Shown one piece after another: positions 19,449-27,950 of a DNA stretch of 64,000 bases. The stretch is from positions 118,522 through 182,521 of the forward strand of contig NZ_KB902613.1 of the NCBI RefSeq assembly GCF_000379605.1, written 5' to 3'. This DNA is from Rhizobium giardinii bv. giardinii H152. Lineage in GTDB: Bacteria; Pseudomonadota; Alphaproteobacteria; Rhizobiales; Rhizobiaceae. The notes below the pieces were generated by a model. It was not told where the DNA came from, did not search any database, and saw only the letters and a list, made by a program, of their open reading frames with translations. Position 1 is the first letter of the stretch. Each line of letters opens with the position of its first letter. A program made the translations under genes and the position numbers.

Positions 19449-20468
19449 CTAATTTTCGTCCGTCTCTCGTCCGGCGATCAGTGCAAGAAAATCGCCTTGT
19501 CTAATGAGGCCAGGATGGTGCCGTCCAATCACGATGCCGTCGCGCTTTGCTCGATAGACAACCGGATCTGTGTCGATTTTCGAAATAGAGTGCACCTGAG
19601 CTATCGCCTCTCCCAAGCGCACTTCCTGGCCGAGCTCGACCAGCATCTCGAATAGCCCATCAGTGTTTGAATGGATGTAGCTGCCGGGGGATGAAGTCTC
19701 CCAAAGCGAGTATGCCGAAGCATTCAGTGAAGCTGACTCTTGTTTGTCTTTCACGAGACCGAGATGGCAAAGCGCTCTTCTTATGCCCCGCTCTGCGATG
19801 GAGATGGTTTCAAGTGTCGACGAGCCTCCTCCTCCAAGTTCAGTCGCCAAGAAAATTTTGCCAGCCTCTTCGACGGTCGTGTCGAGCATCCCCCGATTAT
19901 CAATCTCCTCGAGCTCCAAGCAATATGGCGCGTCGAAGGCGCGCAGAAGGGCGCGTGACTTGGCTTGGAGTATCGGGTCTGCAAGTTTATGAATGCATGC
20001 GAAAGGAACAAACTTCAGTGTCTTACCGCCCGAATGAATGTCGATAACGACATCGACGCTCGGGAGAATAACATTCGTAACATAGTGAGCCAGTATTTGC
20101 GAAACCGACCCATCTTCCCTTCCAGGAAACGCGCGGTTCATGTTAACTCCATCTATGGGGGAGACACGGGTTGCAGCGCGGACGGCGGGACTATTAAGGG
20201 CCGGAAGAATTATAATCTGGCCCTGTATATCATTTGCATCGATCTCGCGTGCTAGCTTTTGCAGAGCTATTGGGCCTTCATACTCATCGCCATGGCTGCC
20301 GCCGGTGATGAGCAAGGTCGGGCCTTGGCCATTTTTTATGACGCAGATGGGAAAGCGTACGAGACCCCAGGCGGACTCGTTGCCGGAATGAGGGATGTCT
20401 AGGTAAGAAAACTGCTTTCCAATTTTCCCGTAGTCACAATCCGTCGATACTTTGCTCGTGGTCGTCAT
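19449..20468 (-). CDS. Succinylglutamate desuccinylase/aspartoacylase family, DoeB/EutE paralogue
   Basis: 339 residues. Zinc-ligand motifs are intact: GGSHGDEYEGPIAL near residue 59 and DIHSGGKTL near 146, plus NMNRAFPG. It resembles doeB at 1993 along its length (for example GKIFLATELGGGGS versus GKIFITTELGGGGT) but is clearly diverged. AGGAG precedes the ATG. It probably deacylates the product of the neighbouring M24 hydrolase. Close operon context with a betaine-class transporter suggests import and hydrolysis of one osmolyte. Confidence 0.8.
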   Translation of the reverse strand: MTTTSKVSTDCDYGKIGKQFSYLDIPHSGNESAWGLVRFPICVIKNGQGPTLLITGGSHGDEYEGPIALQKLAREIDANDIQGQIIILPALNSPAVRAATRVSPIDGVNMNRAFPGREDGSVSQILAHYVTNVILPSVDVVIDIHSGGKTLKFVPFACIHKLADPILQAKSRALLRAFDAPYCLELEEIDNRGMLDTTVEEAGKIFLATELGGGGSSTLETISIAERGIRRALCHLGLVKDKQESASLNASAYSLWETSSPGSYIHSNTDGLFEMLVELGQEVRLGEAIAQVHSISKIDTDPVVYRAKRDGIVIGRHHPGLIRQGDFLALIAGRETDEN

Positions 20469-20627
20469 TTTCGTAGTGTCTCTCCTAACACGTATACAAG
20501 TTCAACAGATTCCAGACCATCTAACCTTGAAAATCGTCTGTTCGGGACGCGACTTCCCCGTACCGCCAAGGTTGTGTACAGGTTCAAAAGCGGTGACCGG
20601 CCAGTCGTTTTTGTGGGGGCTCTACAT

Positions 20628-21647
20628 TCAGTAGCCAAGTTCCAAATTGATCTCGCGAGAAATCGGCTCGCCCCTAAAGTACTCTGCTACGTTTTCTATT
20701 CCCCACCGGAGATTTTTTTCCAAAACACCGTCGGCGTTATGTGCTTCATGAAGTGAGCAGATAACGTTGGGAAGTTGCTGCAGGTTCGAACGCGGTCCCC
20801 AGCCGTTAGGAAAGGTCCTTCCATATTCATATCGCCACCAAACATCAGTTGCGAAACCTGCAAGTTCCCCGCCAACAAGGGCATCGTAGAGCGGCTTCTC
20901 TTTGATGAGGTCTCCGCGAGCGATGTTGATGAGGAAGGCACTGTTCTTCATCGACGCTATTTCTGCCTCGGCGATAAGATGATGGGTTTCATCAGTCTGC
21001 GGCGCCGCCAGCACCACGTAGTCGCAAACTGGCAAAACCGAGGTTAGCTCTGACGGACCGTACATCGTATCTACGTTCTCAATGGAGATGTTCTTGTTTC
21101 TGCGAATCCCCAGTACGCGCATGTCGAACGCTTTCGCGCGTTTCGCGACGTGCGAGCCGATGTGCCCCATTCCAACGATGCCAACGGTGCAGCCCTTCAA
21201 CATTCCGGAACGGTCATTGTCCCAAAGCGGGAACTGCTGACGGCCTTCCTGGACGAACCGATGTTTGACCAACACTCTCTTCGCCAGCGCCAGCATGAAC
21301 ATCATGCCCTGTTCAGCTACCGCAACGGCGTTCGCACCGCGGATGTTTGCGATCCGGAAGCCTCGTCGTTTCGCCAGATCTAAAACGCCAATCTCCTCAA
21401 GGTCATCAACGCCGCTGTGCATCCAACTTAAAATTTTGAGCTGCGTGGCTTTTTCCAATGATCCTTTTGGAATGGCCCAAGCGATGATTACGTCCGCGTC
21501 CGGCAGAAACGATTCAACATCGGCCAACGTGCATTCAAACCGTGACTGCCACTGACCGGAGGGCGCGACAACATCTGCCCCAGGAAGCGTTTCTCTAACA
21601 AGTTCGATTTCGGCCGCGCTCGCATGCCACATGCAAAGTACTTTCAT
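20628..21647 (-). CDS. D-2-hydroxyacid dehydrogenase family NAD-binding protein
   Basis: 339 residues. The Rossmann motif VGIVGMGHIGSHVAKRAKAF is near residue 155, followed by an NIARGDLI segment with the family Arg and a C-terminal SLHEAHN holding the catalytic His. The family reduces 2-keto acids or oxidises D-2-hydroxyacids with NAD(P). The N-terminal MWHASAAEIE is unusual and no specific substrate can be named. It lies between the DoeB paralogue and the EutA-like gene in the same operon, so it may act on a hydroxylated or keto intermediate of that pathway. Confidence 0.78.
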   Translation of the reverse strand: MKVLCMWHASAAEIELVRETLPGADVVAPSGQWQSRFECTLADVESFLPDADVIIAWAIPKGSLEKATQLKILSWMHSGVDDLEEIGVLDLAKRRGFRIANIRGANAVAVAEQGMMFMLALAKRVLVKHRFVQEGRQQFPLWDNDRSGMLKGCTVGIVGMGHIGSHVAKRAKAFDMRVLGIRRNKNISIENVDTMYGPSELTSVLPVCDYVVLAAPQTDETHHLIAEAEIASMKNSAFLINIARGDLIKEKPLYDALVGGELAGFATDVWWRYEYGRTFPNGWGPRSNLQQLPNVICSLHEAHNADGVLEKNLRWGIENVAEYFRGEPISREINLELGY

Positions 21648-21671
21648 ATCAAAATCCTTGACGAACCTCGA

Positions 21672-22451
21672 TCAACGCGCCAGCAGCTTCCCAAACCCAC
21701 TGATTGGACGCGAGTACCCTGCGAGCCGAAGAGAATGCCAGTAAAGTGCCTGCACCGCTGTAACGACCGGCTTTCCTAATTTTCGTTCGATCTCCTCCAC
21801 AACATCGACTGCGCGCAACGCGGTACAAGAGATAAAGAGTGCATCTGCCCCGTGAAGGTCCATCGCAAGGGCCGCCTCCATAATTGCTTTCGGAGTGAGC
21901 TTCGCCATCAACTCATTCTCGAGGATTTTGAAACTCGCAAACGATGTTACTTTTGTCCCGCCGGCCTCCAAGCTTGAAGCAATGAACTGATTGACCTGGT
22001 CAGTGTAGGGAGTCAAAACTGCGATCCGGCGCGCCTCGAACTGATCTAGGGCGGCAATCGCGGCGGTAAGCGGTGTTGTACAGGACACTCCCGGACGGGC
22101 CGCCTGGATCATTGCCTGCACTTTCTCGAATCCTAATACAGCGGTCCCAGAGGTGCAGGAGTAAGCTACAACGTCTAACCTTCCCTCCGGGACGATCACG
22201 GCTGCAGCGTCAGTAAGTTGCGGTCCCATCCTAGACAACGATTCGAGCGAGCAGTCCGAAGCGAGATGTAGTCGCGTCGTGAACACGGCGACATCGTCGG
22301 TTGGCCGCATGTTCATAAAATCACGTTCAGTAGTGTAATCGTTTGAGGTCGCGATAAGACCTATCCGATACTGGCCAGGGCCGTCGTCAAATGTGACCGG
22401 TGTGTTAACAGAGTCGAACGTATTTGGAGTGGCAGTAAAATTAACGTTCAT
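21672..22451 (-). CDS. Asp/Glu racemase-fold protein, EutA-like (arylmalonate decarboxylase/maleate isomerase class)
   Basis: 259 residues from the ATG at 22451; sequence further upstream is noncoding. Two catalytic-Cys regions typical of the fold are visible: VVAYSCTSGTAVLG (about residue 107) and ALFISCTALRAVDVVEEIE (about 205). ECTTPLTAA-like SCTTPLTAAIAALD matches the maleate isomerase/EutA subgroup. EutA of rhizobial ectoine clusters belongs here and is needed for hydroxyectoine use. The usual partners EutB and EutC are absent from this operon, so the pathway is either a variant or uses copies elsewhere. Confidence 0.7.
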   Translation of the reverse strand: MNVNFTATPNTFDSVNTPVTFDDGPGQYRIGLIATSNDYTTERDFMNMRPTDDVAVFTTRLHLASDCSLESLSRMGPQLTDAAAVIVPEGRLDVVAYSCTSGTAVLGFEKVQAMIQAARPGVSCTTPLTAAIAALDQFEARRIAVLTPYTDQVNQFIASSLEAGGTKVTSFASFKILENELMAKLTPKAIMEAALAMDLHGADALFISCTALRAVDVVEEIERKLGKPVVTAVQALYWHSLRLAGYSRPISGFGKLLAR

Positions 22452-22521
22452 TGCGCACCTAGCTTGCTCGAGTAAAGTTATTTGGGATGCCGGTCGGTAA
22501 CCGACATCCCGAACAAGACGC

Positions 22522-23484
22522 TTAATTGAAAAGCCAACCGTCCACTTCTTGCTTATGATCGGCGACCCACTTGGTCGCGAACGCACCTGGATCTTGCTTT
22601 TCTGCCGCAAGTGCGTAGGTCCATCGGCCAACTTCGTCGGTCGAAACCTTCAGGTTTGTGATAAGTTTCACAAACTCTGGTGTACGCTTTTCCAGCGCGG
22701 TAGAATATGCAATGTGAATAGCCACCGGTGGCCACGCGCTCTCGATCTTGGATAGCGCCAGCCAATTTGGGTTCTCGTCAGGCTGAACCATCTTGAATTT
22801 TGCGGGGTCGTAGGCTGGCTCGTTGAGCATCACCAGCTTATCGCTTGAGAACAGGTAATGCGGCCGGTAGCAGAAACTGATCCAAGGCTTTTCCTCTTTC
22901 AAAGCCTTATCGAGATCAACGAGCATGATATTTTCTTCGACCGTCGAAAGCTCGAAGAACTGATCATAACCGTAGTCGCGCGCACGCACAGTTTCAGTTT
23001 TTGTGGAACTCCAGCCCGGAGGCCCGATCCAGAACTTCGGCTTGCCGCCATTCGGTGCGAACAGCTTAACAATTTCTGGCGTTGTTAGATCATAGACCGA
23101 CTTGATATCGTATTTTTCCTGCATCCACTTAGAAATGCAGATCCCCTGCCGTACTTCGTAGGCTACGGGCCCTAGCTTGATCGTCCCATTTGCGATCTTG
23201 TCCTTCACCAGGCTTTCGTGATTTGGCATCCAAATCTCCGGGTGCACATCGATGTCACCCTTTCCGCGCTCCATTGAAGCCAGAATGACGGGTGTTGTCG
23301 CGTCTACTAGCTCGGCTTTCAGGCCGAGTTCTTTGTCCGCGATTTCACGAATAACCGCCGCCATTGCCTGGATACTTGGCCAGTTAGAGTCGCCGATGCG
23401 GACGGTTTCCTGAGCATTGGCGCCGGCTACGGACTGCCAAACCATTCCGGCGGACATTAAAAGTAAAGCTAGCTTGCGCTTCAT
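22522..23484 (-). CDS. Glycine betaine/proline-type ABC transporter substrate-binding protein
   Basis: 320 residues with a Sec signal peptide (MKRKLALLLMSAGMVWQSV...ANAQ). The mature part follows the ProX/OpuAC fold: GDSNWPSIQAMAAVI, then GDIDVHPEIWMPNH and ATKWVADHKQEVDGWL. Several Trp residues could form a cation-binding aromatic cage. The start ATG at 23484 is chosen for the signal peptide; the longer frame upstream overlaps the permease gene and is spurious. It delivers a betaine-like or cyclic osmolyte to the permease encoded just upstream. Confidence 0.85.
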   Translation of the reverse strand: MKRKLALLLMSAGMVWQSVAGANAQETVRIGDSNWPSIQAMAAVIREIADKELGLKAELVDATTPVILASMERGKGDIDVHPEIWMPNHESLVKDKIANGTIKLGPVAYEVRQGICISKWMQEKYDIKSVYDLTTPEIVKLFAPNGGKPKFWIGPPGWSSTKTETVRARDYGYDQFFELSTVEENIMLVDLDKALKEEKPWISFCYRPHYLFSSDKLVMLNEPAYDPAKFKMVQPDENPNWLALSKIESAWPPVAIHIAYSTALEKRTPEFVKLITNLKVSTDEVGRWTYALAAEKQDPGAFATKWVADHKQEVDGWLFN

Positions 23485-23537
23485 GACGTAAGTTCCCTTT
23501 TGTTTCTTGAGCTTTAGGCTGAGGCTTTGGATGCGTG

Positions 23538-25061
23538 TTAGCTGGTTCGTCGCCCCTGAACGATCCGATCTAGGATAATTGCGCAAAAGAGGATTGCCGT
23601 TCCGGCGAGAATCCCTTGGCCGACGGATGCATACTGCAAAGCCTGGAGGACATCCTCTCCGAGCCCACCCGCCCCGATAAGGGATGCGATGACTACCATC
23701 GATAGGCACATCAGGATCGTTTGGTTTACTCCCGCCATGATGGATGGCATGGCCAGCGGGACCTCCACCTTGAAAAGGAGCTGCCAAGGCGTTGCCCCAA
23801 ATGCCGCACTTGCCTCCTTAACGTTTTCGGGCACTTGTTGCAGCCCGAGGGCAGTCAACCGCGCAACCGGGGGCATCCCAAAAACGATGGTCGCGAGAAT
23901 GCCCGGAGTCTTACCGGTGCCGAAAAACGCGATAATTGGAATGAGGTAGACAAATGCGGGCATGGTCTGCATGAGATCGAGAACAGGGCGGATTGCGCGG
24001 TAAATGGACTGGTTCTTGCCGCACGCGATGCCAAGAGGCAATCCAATGCACAGCGCTAGGAAGGTCGCTGTTCCGAGCAACGCAATCGTTGCCAAACTCT
24101 GTGTCCAAAATCCAAAAGCGACGAGATAAATAAGCCCGAGCGCAGTGAAGGTGGCTACAACATGTCCCGAAAGTAGTAGCGCAATCCCCACGATGACAAC
24201 GACGACTGCCGGCCATGGCATCAGGTTGAGAGCATACTCGACGGCATTCACAATAGAAGTGATTGATAATGTAATGGCGTCAAAAAACGGTCCACCAGCT
24301 CGAGTTATCGCACTAAAAAGCTCGTCAAGTGATTTTGTCACTAGGACGGCAAAATCTTTCGTCGCTGAGAATTGCTCGGCCTGTTTCGAAATCGCTGCCA
24401 GCCAGTCTGGCGGAAGTTCGGGGTTAACTTTACCCAACGACAAGAAAAACACTGCCGTCACCACTAGCAACGCCAACACGGCCCTTATAATATTAGAACC
24501 AGATGAGATCTGCCTGTTCGAGCGCCATTTTTCGAATCGCTTTGCGTAGAAAGAATCCGCCGACAAGCTAAAAAGGACTCGGAAAATTACGAGCGCTGCG
24601 CCACACAGTGAAATGACCAGTGAGGCTAGCCGTTGTTGTTGATCGGCAGAAGTCTTCGCCTGTTGAGCAGCCTTCGCCAAGGAGTCGGCTGATCGTAACA
24701 AATCAGGCGCATTGGCGTCCCCGGCTGCTTGAGCTTTGAGGGCTTGATCCCTGCGCGAGTCGCTCCGAGCCTGGAGCTGTTGCGATTGCACAAGCTCGGC
24801 TTTTCCCAGCCCGCCGGAGGCCACACCAGTGATTGCCAGACCTAATGATACTTCGATGAGTGCCAGCACAACGAAAAGGCCGAACATTCCGCGCGCAGCA
24901 GCCCAGATAGGACCTAACAGCAGAGCTGCGAAATTAGGTCTCGGCCGCTTTTGGCCCGAAAAGATTTGTTTGAACCTCGTTTGATAGTAAGTGACATTCT
25001 CCCCAACGAACCTCGCAATAGCTGCGTCGAAAGACTCATCCTGCTTCAAGACTTCGCGCAT
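23538..25061 (-). CDS. ProW-type ABC permease with a long N-terminal extension
   Basis: 507 residues, much longer than a typical ProW core. Residues about 290-500 form the standard permease domain (TATFLALCIGLPLGIACG and the EAA-loop region EASAAFGATPWQLLFKVEVPLAMPSIMAG). The N-terminal ~200 residues contain a cytoplasmic RFVGENVTYYQTRFKQIF segment, then two membrane segments (about 46-90 and 147-170). Between the latter is a soluble, Gln/Ala-rich, probably coiled-coil stretch (QSQQLQARSDSRRDQALKAQ and onward). It is translationally coupled to the ATPase gene. Role of the extension is unknown; sensing of membrane or ionic state is conceivable. Confidence 0.83.
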   Translation of the reverse strand: MREVLKQDESFDAAIARFVGENVTYYQTRFKQIFSGQKRPRPNFAALLLGPIWAAARGMFGLFVVLALIEVSLGLAITGVASGGLGKAELVQSQQLQARSDSRRDQALKAQAAGDANAPDLLRSADSLAKAAQQAKTSADQQQRLASLVISLCGAALVIFRVLFSLSADSFYAKRFEKWRSNRQISSGSNIIRAVLALLVVTAVFFLSLGKVNPELPPDWLAAISKQAEQFSATKDFAVLVTKSLDELFSAITRAGGPFFDAITLSITSIVNAVEYALNLMPWPAVVVVIVGIALLLSGHVVATFTALGLIYLVAFGFWTQSLATIALLGTATFLALCIGLPLGIACGKNQSIYRAIRPVLDLMQTMPAFVYLIPIIAFFGTGKTPGILATIVFGMPPVARLTALGLQQVPENVKEASAAFGATPWQLLFKVEVPLAMPSIMAGVNQTILMCLSMVVIASLIGAGGLGEDVLQALQYASVGQGILAGTAILFCAIILDRIVQGRRTS

Positions 25062-25062
25062 G

Positions 25063-26127
25063 TTATCGGTGCTCCTTGATAGCCGACAGCAAATTTTGTT
25101 TCGTCACCCTGCCAACGATCATGCCTGCTTCGTCTTCGATGAAGATGGTGTCTTGCCCGCGTGCTGCCACATTCACCAGTTCGTCTAGCGTTGAGTTGTA
25201 ATTGAATACCAGGGCGCGCTCGCGGTTGATCGTGGTGGGGGTCGTTCCCTCATCTAGAGGCTCCATCACATGCGCCGCTTTGAGAAACTGCAGCCGCGAG
25301 ATCCCACTTACGAAATCCGCAACATAGTCATCGGCTGGGTTTGAAACGATCTGCGCCGCCGTTCCTATTTGCACAATCTGCCCGTCTTTCATGATCGCGA
25401 TGCGATCGCCTAATCGAAAGGCTTCTTCGAGATCGTGTGTAATAAAGAGCGTTGTCTTGTTGAGACTACGCGACATGTCAGCGAACAAAGTCTGGAGATC
25501 GCGTCTAATGAGAGGGTCCAGAGCACTGAAGGGCTCATCCATCAATAGAATTGAGGGGTCGACGGCCATAGCCCGAGCGATCCCTACGCGCTGACACATA
25601 CCCCCAGATAGTTCTGAGGGATATCGGTCTTCCCAACCCTTCAAACCTATTTGGTCTATGATCGACTGAGCGCGTTCCCATCGCGGCAACTTGTCGACGC
25701 CGAGAAGCTCAAGTCCGAACGCAACATTATCCCGTACTGTGTGATGAGGAAGGAGAGCGAAGTTTTGGAATACCATTCCAAAAGTCGTTCCGCGCAAATG
25801 CCTTAGCTTGCGGCTGTCGAGCGCTCCGATATCTTCGCCATCTATAAGTATCTTACCAGAGGTTGGATCAATCAGCCGATTGATATGCCGGACTAGCGTC
25901 GATTTTCCGCTGCCGGATAGCCCCATGATGCAAAGGATCTCGCCCCGCTTTATTTCGAAACTTACGTCGCGGACAGCAACCACGCAGCCAAATTTTGCCA
26001 AGACCTCATCTTTATTAAGGTCGTGACGTTGAATTGCGTCTAAAGCCGCACTCGCCTCATTTCCGAAAACTTTCCAGACGCCCGCGCAAGCAACTGCGAT
26101 ATCGCGCTGGATACTCGCGTTCATCAT
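25063..26127 (-). CDS. ProV-type glycine betaine/osmolyte ABC transporter ATPase
   Basis: 354 residues with Walker A GLSGSGKSTL (about 70), signature LSGGMCQRVGIARAMA, Walker B ILLMDEPFSALDP and the switch His in FITHDLEEA. The N-terminal KVFGNEASAALDA and AVRDVSFEIKRGE match the ProV/OpuAA subgroup. The C-terminal ~75 residues resemble a partial CBS module (TIFIEDEAGMIVGRVTKQNLL), which in OpuA proteins senses ionic strength. First gene of the operon that ends with the DoeA/DoeB paralogues. Confidence 0.88.
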   Translation of the reverse strand: MMNASIQRDIAVACAGVWKVFGNEASAALDAIQRHDLNKDEVLAKFGCVVAVRDVSFEIKRGEILCIMGLSGSGKSTLVRHINRLIDPTSGKILIDGEDIGALDSRKLRHLRGTTFGMVFQNFALLPHHTVRDNVAFGLELLGVDKLPRWERAQSIIDQIGLKGWEDRYPSELSGGMCQRVGIARAMAVDPSILLMDEPFSALDPLIRRDLQTLFADMSRSLNKTTLFITHDLEEAFRLGDRIAIMKDGQIVQIGTAAQIVSNPADDYVADFVSGISRLQFLKAAHVMEPLDEGTTPTTINRERALVFNYNSTLDELVNVAARGQDTIFIEDEAGMIVGRVTKQNLLSAIKEHR

Positions 26128-26908
26128 ATAAAACCTCGTTCCCTTATTATTAATTCACGCTAGGACGGCGTAACGCATTTGTCAATTCCTGTGCACATGT
26201 CGGCGCTAGTGTAATCCTCATTTTTCTAATGGTCGTCACCTTCATTCGGGAGAGGTGGAGCTTTATCGTTATATTTCAGGCATTTGTGGACTCTCCATGT
26301 AAGCTGTTTTTCGAAGTCAGAAAGTTGACTCCTGCTAGCTTGTGCACAACCAGCCACTTTGGGAAAGTTGTCGTCTGAGATGGTTGGCCTTGGGAGTTCG
26401 GTACAGATGCCAGAGGCGAACTTTCGCGCTCTTGAAAATGGATAGGTGAAGTACGAACGAAGGGGTAGAAACCATCGGCGCCTACGCGGCACGACAATTC
26501 TGCTCAATGCTGAGGCGCTACTGGCCCAAAAGGCTCCGCTGATTGATGCAAATACGGCAACCGAGCTCGACATTGCCATCGCGATCGCCAGGTCTTATCT
26601 CGCCCGGACAGCTCAACATCGCTGCCGTGACCCCTTGGCTCAGCGCGCCAAAAAGGGCCGGAAATGCGCGTGGCTGCACATGTGCACATCGGGCCTTTGA
26701 GATCGGTAAACGCTTGTTGAATGCGAACACAGAGTTTACAAATTCGTCGCAATTTCTTGGCGTTGTCTTGAGCTGACGTGTCACTCTTACCAAATCCAGA
26801 TATCGCGTTGTACACAAGAACGCCAAGTTGTAGAGTGTGTTCTGGCCAGCGTCTAAGCGATGCCGTACGATCGATGCCAGTGAGTCTGCATTTCCTAGGG
26901 TGCTGAAA
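26128..26908. other. Long divergent promoter region between transporter operon and GntR gene
   Basis: 781 bp without a gene I can support. TTGT-AC-ACAA lies at 26808-26817, about 90 bp before the GntR start, and fits the symmetric TTGT...ACAA style seen at many GntR-family operators. GCACATGTGC (palindrome, 26676-26685) and the related GTGCACATGT (26191-26200) flank the interval. Fragmentary hydrophobic reading frames on the - strand around 26450-26650 could be remains of a membrane protein but are not convincing. Confidence 0.4.
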
Positions 26909-27643
26909 ATGCCGGAAGAAAACTTACTTTCTTTGAATTTGGGCGCGCTAAGCGCCGCTGAACGATTTGAAATCATTCATGACGAAATCAGGCGCCGCAT
27001 CTGCTTTCTGATCTATCCTCCTGGGAGTCCGCTGAGCGAGACAGCTCTTGCATCGGAGTTCGGTGTAAGTCGCACTCCAATCCGAAGCGTTTTAGCGCAG
27101 CTTGAGGCGGAGGGTCTCATTGAGACGCATCACGGCGCGGCAACGCGCGTCACCTACATTGAAATTCAAACCCTTAGAGATGAGTACGAATTGCGCATGA
27201 ATTTGGCAGAATTAGCAGGCTCGATGGGCCTTCTTCCTGCTACGCAGAACCACATCTCGGATTTGGAGGACATTTGCGAAGAGCTCACGAAGTTTAGGAA
27301 AAATCCAACCTCCCTCGGATATGCGCAAATCAATCTTAGATTCCACAATGTGATTCTTGGACGGGTCCGGAATCCTTCGCTCCGTACTTTAATCGATCGG
27401 ATGTATTTCCGTACGTCAAGGTTGTGGGTCGAAAAAATTCCCCACGTTGATTGGGATAATGAAATTACGAACTTCATCAACCAAGTTCGTTTAATGGCTG
27501 AGATGTTCAAGACAAATGACGACAGAGGGAGCGGCATCCTTCAACGTCACATTATCTACACAAGCTTGCTACGCTTTGTTGATTACGGCGATGAAGAAGA
27601 AGTAGCGCCATTAAAATCGAGCTACAGGGGCTCGCAAGCCTGA
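26909..27643 (+). CDS. GntR-family transcriptional regulator (FCD-type)
   Basis: 244 residues from the ATG at 26909. The winged helix-turn-helix at about 20-85 has LSETALASEFGVSRTPIRSVLAQLEAEGLIE, typical of FadR/FCD GntR proteins. The remaining helical domain contains the RFHNVILG and LRTLIDRMYFRTSRLW segments where effector or metal usually binds. The frame extends 24 codons further upstream without family similarity. It is transcribed away from the osmolyte transporter/hydrolase operon and most likely represses it. Confidence 0.82.
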   Translation: MPEENLLSLNLGALSAAERFEIIHDEIRRRICFLIYPPGSPLSETALASEFGVSRTPIRSVLAQLEAEGLIETHHGAATRVTYIEIQTLRDEYELRMNLAELAGSMGLLPATQNHISDLEDICEELTKFRKNPTSLGYAQINLRFHNVILGRVRNPSLRTLIDRMYFRTSRLWVEKIPHVDWDNEITNFINQVRLMAEMFKTNDDRGSGILQRHIIYTSLLRFVDYGDEEEVAPLKSSYRGSQA

Positions 27644-27950
27644 ACATATTCGTTCGGCCGGATCTGACTGGAAACAATATGAGAAAGACATTCGGAAGAT
27701 TTTTTGCGAGAGTTCGCTCAATCCCTTCTTACCGTCCTCTCCACCGATGTGCTACGAGGAAGTTGTCAGGAAATGGGCCTATTGGCATCCTTAACGTGTA
27801 CATTTTTCTTTCTCGTGGCGCCGGAGTGGATGAAGGGCATGCTCTCGCCAATGTTGATCTCGGTTCAGAACCGGTGTAATCCGCGTGGAGTTCAACCACG
27901 TGGCTGGTCGCTGTGCTTTCTCCTTGGAAATGTAAATGATACCACCTGAT
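27644..27950. other. Spacer between GntR gene and trbI, nothing recognised
   Basis: 307 bp between the convergent ends of the GntR gene and the trb operon. No motif-bearing frame, terminator or repeat was recognised. It marks the border between the catabolic island and the conjugation backbone; base composition changes visibly here from AT-richer to GC-richer sequence. Confidence 0.5.

Noticed and set aside
26226..26976. Hydrophobic - strand frames suggesting a decayed membrane transporter
   Set aside because: Pieces lie in different frames and none shows a diagnostic motif; kept only as a note in the intergenic entry.
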